Positions 20,330-30,762 are shown, counted from the stretch's first letter. The stretch: DNA of 64,000 nt from Pomphorhynchus laevis (GCA_012934845.2 WNNJ02003226.1:24172-88171); one strand, 5' to 3'. Numbers and translations: made by a program. Notes: a model not told the origin generated them from the sequence alone.

Positions 20330-20640
20330 ATAATAGGACATACAATGGAGTGTGGTAAGTGAAAGTACTTATGGTGATATATTCTTAGACGTGTTGATAT
20401 AGAAAATAAAAAACAGCATTACGACGGAAGTATATAGGAAACATAATATACCCTTGTTACCAACATATTGGAATACGCATGCACACACTAACTACAAAAT
20501 TAACGCCGCTAAAGCGTTTTATGGTCGGACTGCTAATATATGCTCGACACCCATGTCTAATGACAGACAATTGCATCGAATCTCGGACATGTTGGAATCT
20601 AGAGATTTTCATATATGAGCAATACGTCAAGTCGTTGTTT
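20330..20640 (+). mobile_element. PLE-3 second copy, part 3 (RT C-terminus)
   Basis: Continues PLE-3 after REL-A1. IQWSVVSESTYGDIFLDVLI, then TTEVYRKHNIPLLPTYW, then AAKAFYGRTANICSTPMSND match the IQFTxE...LPFLDV, TxVYRKPTHTxRYL and RALC positions of Penelope RTs. There is an in-frame stop after FLDVLI. The fit with the segment ending near 16930 supports one interrupted gene. Confidence 0.7.
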
Positions 20641-20959
20641 CAAGAATAAAATGAATAACAAATCTTTGATAGCATGTATTAATGAGAAACAGATTTTGAT
20701 GTCATGTATTATTTATAGCTTTTATTCAACTGTTATGTATTATTGACAAATAATAAATCTATTAAATTGAAACAATTATATATTATATAATATTTTATTA
20801 ACATATTATATAAATAGTATATTATATAAATATATAATATAATTTATATATTACATTTACATTAAATTAATCACTTAAGATATATTAAAATTTTAAATAG
20901 CGTTGCATTTTATGTAACTTAAATGAAAATAGAATCTAACATCCGTAAAATGAATTTAA
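20641..20959. other. AT-rich sequence, no feature seen
   Basis: Strong A/T content with short TATATAAT-type runs around 20780-20850. No gene or repeat family recognised. Confidence 0.4.
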
Positions 20960-21170
20960 TTCGTAGTCTTTAGTGGCTTCTAAAAAGCAATCGGTGTTTC
21001 CGAGCTGATCCGTTGCATCAGCCGCTCAAAGCTTGCTTGTTTCTCTTTGTCCGCGACAGTCGATTTCCAATAGAGGCGAGGAGCGACTTGCGCTTGGGCC
21101 AACAGCGCCCAGTGTCTCGACGGCGACTGACATCGAGACCTGGGCGATTAACCGGTATTACTTACAATAT
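20960..21170 (-). mobile_element. REL-C fragment, endonuclease C-terminus
   Basis: A GC-richer island. On the minus strand it reads VAVETLGAVGPSASRSS, then RETSK, and in a shifted frame LMQRISSETPIAF. A VAVETxGxWGxxA...RET..L.QRIS series closes the restriction-like endonuclease region of a third REL-type family. A second, oppositely oriented piece of this family lies at 21601-21840. Confidence 0.5.
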
Positions 21171-21262
21171 AAATTAATGTATCGTTCTTGAATGTTTTAT
21201 CAAATGATAATCTGTTATCAAATGATATGTTTAAGTTATTAAATACTATTAGCTGTCGTTTA

Positions 21263-21414
21263 TCAGAGTAGATTATATTCAGGAAAATCATTCGTCTTTA
21301 TTATAAAATCTATAAAATCCTTGAAAAAGTTATAATTTGCTGGATATACAAAAACTTTTAAATATTCTTCATTTACAATTTTTGTATAAAGTCTCAATAA
21401 TAAACATTCCCACA
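21263..21414 (-). other. Unrecognised open stretch
   Basis: On the minus strand, 50 codons without a stop (ECLLLRLYTKIVNEEYLKVF, then NYNFFKDFIDFIIKTNDF) end at 21263. Composition is less extreme than random AT-rich DNA would give. There is no start codon or recognisable domain. It could be an exon of the MIOS-like gene or another host gene, or chance. Confidence 0.2.
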
Positions 21415-21600
21415 ATTAAAACAAATAATTAAATAATAAATAACAACAAGAATTTAAATAATTTAGATGTAGAATAATTTAAAATTTAACTATAAACATT
21501 AAAAAAATGTTTATTATAAACATCTTAAAGAACTTGTTGATATTATTTGATTTACGTGCACTATACAATTTAAAACAATTAATCAATTATAAATGATTAA

Positions 21601-21840
21601 TTGTTACGACTTGACTCCACAGTATGCCAGCCACACTCGTGCATATGTGGGGCAAAAGTAGAGAGGCAGGGCAAACAAGGCTTAAGCTGCCCCCGATCAG
21701 CCGGCCGTTTTGCTCTACACAGTATGGTCAACAAGATCATCGCAGACGCACTCAGGAAATCCCACATTCCTAGCCGTCTAGAGCTGCTTGGTCTAACAAG
21801 ATCTGACGGCAAACGATTAAGCAATTCTATAAATTGAGGG
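21601..21840 (+). mobile_element. REL-C fragment, CCHC motif
   Basis: Encodes HSCICGAKVERQGKQGLSC, then RSAGRFALHSMVNKIIADAL and LELLGLTRSDGKR. C-x-C...Gx(H/Q)GLSC, GRFxxHxxxN and GLxRxDGKRPDG are the start of a restriction-like endonuclease region, as in the REL families. The His of the motif is Gln here and RPDG is altered to RLSN, so it is a decayed fragment. Confidence 0.6.
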
Positions 21841-22064
21841 AGATAACCATATGAATTTACCAAAGCTGGCTTTCTTTTAATATTTAAATCTTGTAATTAA
21901 CACAATATTATTTTTATCTGCTTGCTAAAATAATCTGATTCCTCGTAAAAAATGTATAATATGATTCATTAAATAAATGAATCATATAAATGATTACAAT
22001 TTTTTTAATGAAACATGACTGTTGTCAAATATTACTTCCAAATGTAATTTGCTCTGAACAATAC
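21841..22064 (-). other. Intron of the MIOS-like gene, start
   Basis: Follows the AG|GTATTG donor at 22064. No continuation exon could be recognised down to the REL-C fragments. The rest of the MIOS-like gene therefore lies beyond more inserted DNA, or is lost. Confidence 0.4.
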
Positions 22065-23580
22065 CTATTTGGCATCCACTCAATTTTTAGTATAGCTTCA
22101 ACGTCGATAGCTGCTGATGGACAGCACACTTTCATCAAGTATGAAGGTTCTTCAAATTTCCTTACATCCCAAAGACAAACTTCGTTCTCAAAAGCAATGA
22201 TAGTAACAACAATCAATTAAATAGTAAGAATTTCTGCAAATGCTTTATTTTAATAAAACGTTTTTTTATAAATTTTTTGTAGAAAATTTTATTTTATTTA
22301 TTATAAATTTCATGTTATTTTCTAATAAAATGTTGATAAATTATAAAACATTTATTTTGTGATCGTTAAAAATAAACTAACATAATAGAATTTCATCTGA
22401 TACATTTTTGTTAAATGATTTTAATAAAACTAACGAAAATCACTCTTAAACTATTACACAATATTTTTTCATTTATATGTTCAATTAAATATTATTTTGC
22501 TTTAACTCTTTTATTAGTTTTATCCTAAATGTATTATCTAAAATGTAAGAAGAAAGTCGTTCATTAAAACTAAATTCCAAAAAAGGGCGGAGTCGAGTGA
22601 TCGTCTGGCAACATTAAAAGGACTAAAACGTGAAACGTAGGTATCTGATGAGGTGTACTTACATGTTGTGTACTGCTGTTTGCGTAAAAAAGGATTAAAG
22701 TAGCGTGCAGAAAAAATAGTCATCAAAGTTTCAAAATGCTTTTTTCAAAATACATTCTTAAATGTAATAAAAATTTATTGATAAAAATGAATATCTAATT
22801 AAACTCGATTATTATATCAGTCTTTTATCATGATTTGTTTGTGTCAACATTGATAACGCACTATTGACAAAAATAAAGGTTATGTTATAATTCTAATTTA
22901 AAAAAAATATTGATTTTTTTACACAATATAACATTTGCATGATTAATAAAAATAATGTAATGGTTGCAATACCGAAATATTTTAACGGTTTTAGATTTTA
23001 ATTATTTAGTTTGAAATCTGGCATTTAGTAAAACTTTTAAATTTAATGTCGTTTTGATATTAGCCGTACTTAAAGAAAGAACAACAGTAATTTACGGTTA
23101 AAAACGATTAAATTGTTAAACATTTTCATATTCTTCTTACATTGCATGTTGTTGTAATATGATAATCGTGATCTGGACGAGTACATAAATTGAAACTATA
23201 TTTTGACGGGGATGATACCAATGTCGGTTGACGACCTCAGAAGGTACAGAGAATACATGTTAAGAAAAATAACGAAATTCAAAAATAGATACCTGCTCTA
23301 ATATCGTATAGCTTGACGCCCTTCTTGTAGGAAGTCACCGCAAACACTGATCGCTCACAATGAACCCAAGCAAAAGAGTCTATTCTCTCGCCATTACCTT
23401 AAAGCAAAACAACCTATTTCTGATAAATAAACTTTAGAACATGCCTATTTCGTAGAAGGGCATTGTCGACGATCCGTTTGAACGCTTTATGTCACCTGCT
23501 GCCTCATCGCTATATGTATTAACTATATCCCATATATAGACTGACGGTTCGTTCCGAAAACTTGAGAATACCCCAGTGAG
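22065..23580 (-). CDS. MIOS: MIOS-like GATOR2 subunit, exons 6-9
   Basis: MIOS is a WD40 beta-propeller subunit of GATOR2, which activates TORC1 at lysosomes in response to amino acids. Minus-strand exons: 23580-23445, 23397-23293, 23235-23141, 22186-22065. Introns: 47, 57 and 954 nt. Each join keeps phase (0, 1, 1, 0). Diagnostic matches to animal MIOS: PSVYIWDIVNTYS (SVLIWDICSKYT), PFYEIG (PLYELG), IDSFAW (LSLCW), GVKLYDIR (LAIFDLR), NEVCLWDVRKFEEP (GQVAIWDLRKFEKP) and EWMPNR (AWCPTR), with equal spacing across exon joins. The first intron has a GC donor (ATAG|GCATGT). Exon 6 begins in phase 0, exactly where the exon ending at 46229 stops. No later exons were found, so the C-terminal part is missing from view. 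Confidence 0.8.
22187..23140 (-). other. 954-nt intron of the MIOS-like gene
   Basis: Runs from GTAAGAAG (donor, 23140) to a T-rich TTTTGAG acceptor (22187). It is AT-rich with no gene or repeat family seen. A short open stretch at 22538-22726 is not supported by homology. Confidence 0.6.
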
Positions 23581-23767
23581 CTTAAAAACAATAAGAACGT
23601 TTTTCTAATCACTACTATGCGAGATAATCAGATATTATATTGATATTCACACTTAGATAGGTATTATAAATTGACTGTTTATAGATTTCTTTTATTTAAA
23701 AAGTTTAGCTCAAAATAATTATTCATTAATCAGCTCGAAATAATAAAATCCTAAAATTAATAAAGAT

Positions 23768-24517
23768 ATGTATAAAGAACTTACTAAATTAAAGGATAAC
23801 TATATAATAACAACTATTGATAAAGCTAGTAATAACTTTGTCTTCATATGCAAAAAGCTTTATTATGATATACTAATGAAAGAGGTTAATTCTAATGATT
23901 TAAATGTAAATCCAGCATATGAATGTAGTGAGTTAAGTTTAGAAACAATTATTACAAGTCACTGTTCTATAATGGATAAAAAGGGTATAAAGGTTGAATT
24001 AGATAATAAAACTATACCTATATTATATTGGAATCCAAAATTACATAAAAATCCAATAAAACCTAGGTTCATATGTAGTGCGTTTAAATGTACATTAAAA
24101 CCACTTTCTGTCTATATGAATAAAATACTTAAAGTAATTAAAGCACACTTTAAAAAATATTGCAAGGTAATCGAAATTAATACTGGTATAAAACACTATT
24201 TCAGTATTAATTCTACAAAAGAATTTTTAGAACAGACAAAAGGAATAAATTTTCAAAATATAAATACATACGATTTTAGTACGCTTTATACAAATCTAGA
24301 TTTAGTAGATATTAAAGAAGCGTTAGTAAAATTAATTAATCTTATATTCGGAAAAAGATATACATATATATGTTATAATAATTATAACGCCTATCTAACA
24401 AAAATTAAACCATCAAATAAATATAAATATATGGATAAAATTGAATTAATAGAATCCTTAAATATTTTGATAAATCAAAATTATTTAAAAGTAGGACATC
24501 TATATTTAGACAAGTAA
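23768..24517 (+). pseudogene. PLE-1 RT, N-terminal two thirds
   Basis: 249 codons. TTIDKASNNFVFICKKLYYD, then IPILYWNPKLHKNPIKPRF (PLE motif equivalent to LPKIHKPxxPxRPIV), CTLKPLSVYMNKILKVI, and NTYDFSTLYTNLDL (motif A, catalytic Asp). The frame is lost at KVGHLYLDK by a one-base deletion; the gene continues at 24520 onward. Confidence 0.8.
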
Positions 24518-24561
24518 AAGGTGTTCCAACGGGTGGTAATAGTAGTCCAATTATAGCTGAC

Positions 24562-25116
24562 TTGTTTTTAAGCTTTATAGAATATGAATTTGTTCATAAC
24601 TGTGTAAAAACTAAATCTAAACAATATAAATATATGAAATATATGTTTCGATACATTGATGATATATGTGTATTTAATTCTAATAATTTTTATTCAATTA
24701 GTGAGCACATTTATCCAGAAAGCCTTATTCTTAACAAAACCAATATTAATGATAAAGAAGGTGTATATCTAGATATGAACATTAAATTAACATTAACTAA
24801 AAGTACTATTAATTTATATCGTAAAGATGACATATTTAAATTTACAAGAAACATATTTTTGCATGAGCATTCATGCATACCATATAATATAAAATATAAT
24901 ACATTAAATAATGAAATTTTAAGAATTGCAACAATATGTAATGATATTGACTTTCTTAAAAATCATTTAAATAATTTAATAGATACATATTTTAAACTAG
25001 GTTACTATAAAAATAACATCAAGCAGAAAATAGTAAAATATATAAATCAACACAATAATATAAAGAATAAATTTAAACTCTTAAGTGGCAAATTTTTATG
25101 GATGAATAATAAATAA
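24562..25116 (+). pseudogene. PLE-1 RT, catalytic YIDD and thumb
   Basis: 184 codons from LSFIEYEFVHNCVKTKSKQY through MFRYIDDICVFN and the thumb to FLWMNNK. It is the second part of the gene split by the deletion near 24494. Nearly identical to the intact stretch at 10537-11223 (-). Confidence 0.8.
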
Positions 25117-25325
25117 TATACTTTGCATTAGAATAAGATACTAGATAGTTATTTTAGAGGAAATACATCATTAGCATGTATTTGGCCCCGCTGCTATGTT
25201 GGGTAGAGGAGTTAGGGGCCGAAACCTGATAGCATAGCAGTTCCTCCTGATGACCTCTAATTCTTATTCTGATACAACGTATGTTATTTATTAGTCAATT
25301 CATAAAAATGACGTTTATTTTAAAT

Positions 25326-25356
<31 letters not shown>

Positions 25357-25495
25357 ACTTGATTAAAATTATAGAAAATCTAAAAACAATTATTAATTTT
25401 ATTATTTAATTATTAAATTTTGATTTAGCATTATTATGTTTTGTTTATTTTATAATTATATAACAATACGTAGACTCAGTTAGCTGATTTAATTC

Positions 25496-25800
25496 ATTTT
25501 AAATAAATATCACAAGGAATATATGTAGATACACTGTTTTTTAACAGATCAGTAAAATAAAAAATTTAGTACAGTTAAGTATATAAATTAGTCATAAGAA
25601 AGAAATTATTCTATAAGATCAGATTAAAAACATTGAAAGGTAATTCTAGATAAGCGCGCAAATTGCAATTCTAACATGAATTGCAATTCATGTAATTCAT
25701 GAATTGCAATACAAATTATTTTGAACAATTGAAGAACAAAATCTTTCTGCGTAAGCTGAAAAAAAACGTCACATTAAAATGAATAATATCTAAGAGTGAG
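25496..25800. repeat. Segmental duplication, copy 1 (pairs with 35870-36255)
   Basis: Non-coding DNA after the PLE-1 copy. It includes a nested inverted stretch around TTGCAATTCATGTAATTCATGAATTGCAA (near 25680-25710) and matches 35870-36255 almost base for base, apart from an 86-bp insertion in the second copy. The duplication extends back through the PLE-1 tail. Confidence 0.8.
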
Positions 25801-25904
25801 ATACTGATAATTGTCAATTGTCCACTCATCTACACAATAACTATAATTTTGAGAGTACGGAGAGAATGAAAAATTAATTATAGACTTCTTTTATAAATTT
25901 AAAT

Positions 25905-26088
25905 AAAAAAGATTTATTTTTACGTGGCAAATGCGTGCCGGCGCACGGTTACAAGACCACGAGAAAAAAGTTTAATCATGTGTAGATAATGTGGGTACGG
26001 AGGTGGTATTTGAATGTAATAAAGGAGGGAGCGCGGCGGACGTCGAGAGGAAGCTGATTCCAATCAAGAGGGGCGGTGACGAGGAAAT
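25905..26088 (-). mobile_element. LINE-D 3' end fragment
   Basis: Carries the family 3' hairpin (CGTGCGCCGGCACG near 25937-25951, next to GTGGCAAATGC) and about 140 bp of upstream sequence with GCGGACGTCGAGAGGAAGCTG, as in the LINE-D copy at 52.6 kb. It is 5'-truncated where PLE-1 starts. Confidence 0.7.
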
Positions 26089-26582
26089 TAAAACAGCTAA
26101 CCGAGTCTACGTATTTAATATAATTATAAAATAAACAAAACATAATAATGTTAAATCAAAATTTAATAATTAAATACTCAAATAAATAATTGTTATTAGA
26201 TTTTTTATAATTTAAATCAAGTTAAAATAAAAAATTGAAATTTAAAATAAACGTCATTTTTATGAATTGACTAATAAATAACAAACGTTGTATCAGAATA
26301 AGAATTAGAGGTCATCAGAAAGAACTGCTGTGCTATCAGGTTTCGGCCCCTAACTCCTCTACCCAACATAGCAGCGGGGCCAAATACATGCTAATGATGT
26401 ATTTCCTCTGAAATAACTATCTAGTATCTTATTCCAATACAAAGTATATTATTTATTATCCATCCATAAAATTTGCCACTTAAGAGTTTAAATTTATTCT
26501 TTATATTATTGTGTTGATTTATATATTTTACTATTTTCTGCTTGATGTTATTTTTATAGTAACCTAGTTTAAAATATGTATC
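26089..26582 (-). mobile_element. PLE-1 copy, 3' part (left of REL-B2)
   Basis: Tail and last codons of a minus-strand PLE-1 copy, from the terminal AACAGCTAACCGAGTCTACG to AAAATATGTATC (26571-26582). The same 12 bp recur at 29052-29063, where the gene resumes, so REL-B2 is an insertion with a target-site duplication. Confidence 0.85.
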
Positions 26583-26620
26583 GTTAATGATCGTTAATAT
26601 GTGTCGTTAATGATTAGCTG

Positions 26621-27663
26621 ATGAGAGTAAATTTGCCAAAATTAAGAAGTCAAATCGATTTGATAACCACCATTCCTGATACACAGGTCGCTTACTTACT
26701 ACTGCGACATTGCGCCAGTGCCCCGAAAATAAACCACCTGATGAGAACGATTGATCCTGACTATGGCAACACGTTTTACAAAAGTTTTGATGATTCGACC
26801 ATTTCCGCTTTTAGCGAGATGACGTCTGTCCAGCTAAACCCTCAGATACGAACCCAAATTACGCTTCTTTTAAGGTCGGGTGGCTTCGGGATCCGCGAAA
26901 CTGTGAAGCATGCACCTTGTGCGTACATTGCCAGTGTACAAAGGGTATGTGCCGAATGGGGACTTTCTGTCAATACTTTCCCAGGACTATCTGACTTTAT
27001 CGAGAGATTATCTTCACTACATGAATCACCACCAATAATGCAATCTGACAGTCAACACAAGCTATCAATGCTCCTCGATAATAAAGTTCACGAGCAAATG
27101 CTTACGGACGTTCACCACTTCAACAGAGCTCGATTACTGGCTGTGTCACGCCCTCACGCCAGTTCCTGGTTACGAGTGGTCCCAAATAAAGCGCTCGGAA
27201 TGGACATTCTCCCTTCGCAGTTTTGCGCCTTAACTCGATTTTGGCTTGGTGCGCCTCGATTTTCACCTGGAAATCGGTGTGGGCGATGCTTTCTCCCCGC
27301 TGATTCAGTCGGCCTACATGCGCTGACCTGCCAATATGGGGGTTACCCGGGACTGCGACACAACGGAATTCGCGATGTGGTCTTTCATGCCGCTCAATCT
27401 GCAGGAATGCATGTCGCTTTGGAGGTAAGGAACCTTATACCAGACCTTCGTGAACGACCTATAGACGTTTTGATTAATGGGGACCCTCCTCGTGCAGTTG
27501 ATTTCGCTGTAACACATCAACAACAATCAGCGTACATAGCAAACGCATCAAAAACGCCAGGCTATGCAGCGACAATGTATGCAGTCAATGTTAATGAGAG
27601 GAAGTATAGAGCACGTATGGAGTCCGCTGGTTATCAATTTATACCGGCAGTAGTAGAGACGTA
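26621..27663 (+). pseudogene. REL-B2 thumb, CCHC motif and nuclease start
   Basis: About 350 codons in one frame. They include TQVAYLLLRHCASAPKINHL, PQIRTQITLLLRSGGFGIRE and CGRCFLPADSVGLHALTC (C-x2-C-x9-H-x3-C). Then RHNGIRDVVFHAAQSAGMHV, LRERPIDVLINGDP, AVDFAVTHQQQSAYIAN and RKYRARMESAGYQFIPAVVE follow. The frame then reads directly into the RTE insertion for about 155 more codons (to 28138), giving a chimeric 505-codon frame. Confidence 0.8.
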
Positions 27664-28558
27664 CGTCCACCAAGGAAGCGTGCTTTCGCCACTTCTGTTT
27701 ATTCTGGTCATGGATACCTTAACGAGCGACATTCAGCGTCAAGCACCTTATACCCTACTATATGCGGACGACGTCTTTTTAGCTTCCGTCAATAAGACCG
27801 ACCTCACGCAGTTAGTCAAGCTTTGGAATGACAGATTAGCACGACATGGCCTGCGGCTAAACACTAGGAAGACTGAGTACTTGACGACCAATACAAACGA
27901 TACGAACACGATCAATATCAACGGAACAGACCTTCCACGGACCGAAAATTTCAAATATCTAGGATCGGTGCTCTCAGCTGATGGCAAATTGAACAACGAA
28001 ATAACTGCCAGAATCAATGCTACATGGATGAAGTGGCGTGCTACAACTGGCATAATGTGCTACCGCAAAATGAAGGATAGCATAAAGTCAAAGATATATC
28101 GAAGCGTTATTCGTCCCATTGCTTTTTATGGAGCATAATGCTGGCCTATCACAAAGATAGCGGAACGTCGTCTCGCTGTCATGGAGACGAAGATGCTTCG
28201 ATGGACAAGCGGTTTTAGTCTTTTAAATCGGGTTCGCAATGATGATATTTACCGACGATACGGTGTGATGCCTATCAGTGAGAAAATGCTAGAAGCCCGT
28301 CTCCGCTGGTTTGGCCACACTCTACGGGCACATGACGGTTCCATCGCAAAGGCAGGCTTGAAAATAGACTTTAAAGGCAAACGCCCCAAAGGACGACCAA
28401 GACAGCGATGGTCTGACACGCTGCACAAGGATCTAAGAGATGCTGGACTACACCCTGATCTGGCTTCGGATCGTTGCAAATGGAGGATGCGTTCCATGAG
28501 AGCCGACCCCGCCAACACACGGGAAAAAGGCTAAAGAAAAAGAAGAAGAAGAAGAAGT
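27664..28558 (+). mobile_element. RTE-type LINE, 5'-truncated (RTE-2), nested
   Basis: An 895-bp insertion flanked by the 15-bp duplication AGTAGTAGAGACGTA (27649-27663, 28559-28573). It starts inside the RT at HQGSVLSPLLFILVMD (motif B). It has LLYADDVFLASV (motif C), RTENFKYLGSVLSADG, a stop at 28138, then METKMLRWTSGF, GVMPISEKMLEARLRWFGHT and GRPRQRWSDTLHKDL to a stop near 28532. It ends in a GAA-rich tail. Better preserved than RTE-1, so younger. Confidence 0.9.
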
Positions 28559-28925
28559 AGTAGTAGAGACGTATGGGGGCTGGAACGACCAAGGCGAACG
28601 TCTCATGCGATCGATAGCAAGACAGATATTCGCCACAAGTGGGATCGAATATCATAAAACGGTAGATCACCTATTCCAAAGAGCATCGTTGGCCCTCATG
28701 CGCGGAAATGCTCGGGCAATCTTAGCGTCGTTGAATGGACGCAACCACCCACTATCTGATGCCCCACAGACGATAATGGAAACACCGAAGCGTCGTATGT
28801 TCAATACTGAACCATACAATGATATCGCTGGTATATTAACTCGATTATCATCAGTCAAAAGCGAATCATGTGGGGTTCAATTGCAAGCATTGGACGGGCA
28901 ACCGAATCAGCTGCAAATACGGTAA
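28559..28925 (+). pseudogene. REL-B2 nuclease C-terminal part
   Basis: After the RTE the REL-B frame resumes: VVETYGGWNDQGERLMRSIA, QIFATSGIEY, LFQRASLALMRGNARAILAS and QTIMETPKRRM. The same series is at 15230-15470 (REL-B1) and 42.7-42.9 kb (REL-B3). It stops at 28925, without the long acidic tail of the other copies. Confidence 0.8.
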
Positions 28926-29015
28926 AGGAGACAAGCCAGGTAGACGCCGGCGAGGAGAATGTGGCGAGCTTGGACACAAGCCGCTCGTGGCGGCACTGGA
29001 GAGTTTGTGAAGAGC

Positions 29016-30170
29016 TCACACTAAATAATTTATTTTATATCTTGATTTAAAAAAATATGTATCTATTAAATTATTTAAATGATTTTGAAGAAAGCCAATA
29101 TCATTACATATTGTTGCAATTCTTAAAATTTCATTATTTAATGTATTATATTTTATATTATATGGTATGCATGAATGCTCATGCAAAAATATGTTTCTTG
29201 TAAATTTAAATATGTCATCTTTACGATATAAATTAATAGTAGTTTTGGTTAATCTTAATTTAATGTTCATATCTAGATATACACCTTCTTTATCATTAAT
29301 ATTGGTTTTGTTAAGAATAAGGCTTTCTGTATAAATGTGCTCACTAATTGAATGAAAATTATTAGAATTAAATACACATATATCATCAATGTATCGAAAC
29401 ATATATTTCATATATTCATATTGTTTAGATTTAGTTTTTACACAGTTATGAACAAATTCATATTCTATAAAGCTTAAAAACAAGTCAGCTATAATTGGGC
29501 TACTATTACCACCCATTGGAACACTTTTTACTTGTCTAAATATAGATGTCCCTACTTTTAAATAATTTTGATTTATCAAAATATTTAAGGATTCTATTAA
29601 TTCAATTTTATCCATATATTTATATTTATTTGATGGTTTAATTTTTGTTAGATAGGCGTTATAATTATTATAACATATATATGTATATCTTTTTCCGAAT
29701 ATAAGGTTAATTAATTTTACTAACGCTTCTTTAATATCTACTAAATCTAGATTTGTATAAAGCGTACTAAAATCGTATGTATTTATATTTTGAAAATTTA
29801 TTCCTTTTGTCTGTTCTAAAAATTCTTTTGTAGAATTAATACTGAAATAGTGTTTTATACCAGTATTAATTTCGATTACCTTGCAATATTTTTTAAAGTG
29901 TGCTTTAATTACTTTAAGTATTTTATTCATATAGACAGAAAGTGGTTTTAATGTACATTTAAACGCACTACATATGAACCTAGGTTTTATTGGATTTTTA
30001 TGTAATTTTAGATTCCAATATAATATAGGTATAGTTTTATTATCTAATTCAACATTTATACCCTTTTTATCCATTATAGAACAGTGACTTGTAATAATTG
30101 TTTCTAAACTCAACTCACTACGTTCATATGTTGGATTTACATTTAAATCATTAGAATTAACCTCTTTCAT
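29016..30170 (-). CDS. PLE-1 reverse transcriptase, longest intact frame
   Basis: 384 codons, of which the last dozen are REL-B2 DNA. Order: ELSLETIITSHC, IPILYWNLKLHKNPIKPRF, CTLKPLSVYMNKI, YDFSTLYTNLDL (motif A), TSIFRQVKSVPMGGNSSPII (motif B), MFRYIDDICVFN (motif C) and thumb EILRIATICND. Both catalytic Asp sites are present. The protein primes cDNA synthesis at a DNA end or nick in related elements. No endonuclease domain is encoded. REL-B2 cuts the frame at DTYF in the thumb, and the start codons lie upstream of a break near 30275. Confidence 0.85.
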   Translation of the reverse strand: MKEVNSNDLNVNPTYERSELSLETIITSHCSIMDKKGINVELDNKTIPILYWNLKLHKNPIKPRFICSAFKCTLKPLSVYMNKILKVIKAHFKKYCKVIEINTGIKHYFSINSTKEFLEQTKGINFQNINTYDFSTLYTNLDLVDIKEALVKLINLIFGKRYTYICYNNYNAYLTKIKPSNKYKYMDKIELIESLNILINQNYLKVGTSIFRQVKSVPMGGNSSPIIADLFLSFIEYEFVHNCVKTKSKQYEYMKYMFRYIDDICVFNSNNFHSISEHIYTESLILNKTNINDKEGVYLDMNIKLRLTKTTINLYRKDDIFKFTRNIFLHEHSCIPYNIKYNTLNNEILRIATICNDIGFLQNHLNNLIDTYFFKSRYKINYLV

Positions 30171-30762
30171 TAGTATATCATAATAAAGCTTTTTGCATAT
30201 GAAGACAAAGTTATTACTAGCTTTATCAATAGTTGTTATTATATAGTTATCGTTTAATTTAGTAAGTTCTTTTTACATATTTTTATTAATTTTATCTTTC
30301 CTTTTATAATTGTTTGTTATTTTCATTTATTTTTAATTTTATCAAATATATAATCTTTCCAAATTTTTATCTTAGATATACTCGAGCTTTTACTATTAAT
30401 CAGCTTACTAAAGTAATCATTTAAGTTATTATATAACGAATTGTAAATTTTATTTTTGTCGTTGTTATTATTTAATCTATATTTATACCCTTTTGATAGC
30501 AACTTTCTTAATTCACAATTTTCAATTAATTCTTGATTATGGGTACATATATGTTCATTTATTTTATCAAAACTAAGACTTTTACAATTGCATTCTGTTT
30601 CCATTATGTTTCTAATATTATCGTTACATATTGATTTTAATTCTTTATTATAATTACAAATTTTTCGTCCTAATGGTGGTAGGAGTTTATACCTTATTTT
30701 AAGAATATATTTACTTAAATCTGACCCTATTATTTCTCTACTTTTAGAATTATTTAAAAGCT
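29052..30762 (-). mobile_element. PLE-1 copy, 5' part (right of REL-B2)
   Basis: Contains the longest uninterrupted PLE-1 RT frame in the window and, upstream, the N-terminal Cys/His region (30323-30604). At about 30762 it is cut by LINE-D1. Together with 26089-26582 it forms one near-full-length element. Confidence 0.85.
30323..30604 (-). pseudogene. PLE-1 N-terminal Cys/His region
   Basis: ETECNCKSLSFDKINEHICT, then ENCELRKLLSKGYKYRLN: the same domain as 6077-6778 on +. The frame is interrupted on both sides. Confidence 0.65.

Larger units (their letters stand above)
23765..25495 (+). mobile_element. PLE-1 copy, nearly complete RT plus tail
   Basis: Begins at codons for MYKELTKLKDN and runs through palm, thumb and the full tail to TACGTAGACTCAGTTAGCTGATTT (about 25490). 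The reading frame has one break: a G is missing in the GTAGGGACATC run (about 24494). PMGG is changed to PTGG. Together with about 300 bp of downstream DNA it is duplicated at 33.9-36.25 kb. It sits in the large MIOS intron about 185 bp upstream of exon 6. Confidence 0.85.
26583..29051 (+). mobile_element. REL-B2, 5'-truncated, with a nested RTE
   Basis: Begins with scrambled GTTAATGATCGTTAATAT repeats, then enters the REL-B protein at its thumb region. It is flanked by AAAATATGTATC on both sides and ends in an A-rich run. An 895-bp RTE (27664-28558) lies inside, flanked by AGTAGTAGAGACGTA. Removing the RTE and one copy of the repeat restores AVVETYGGWN, as in REL-B1 and REL-B3. Confidence 0.85.

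Noticed and set aside
22538-22726. Extra coding exon in the 954-nt MIOS intron
   Set aside because: The flanking exons join in phase 0 and align to MIOS with no missing residues, so an exon here would add unmatched sequence.
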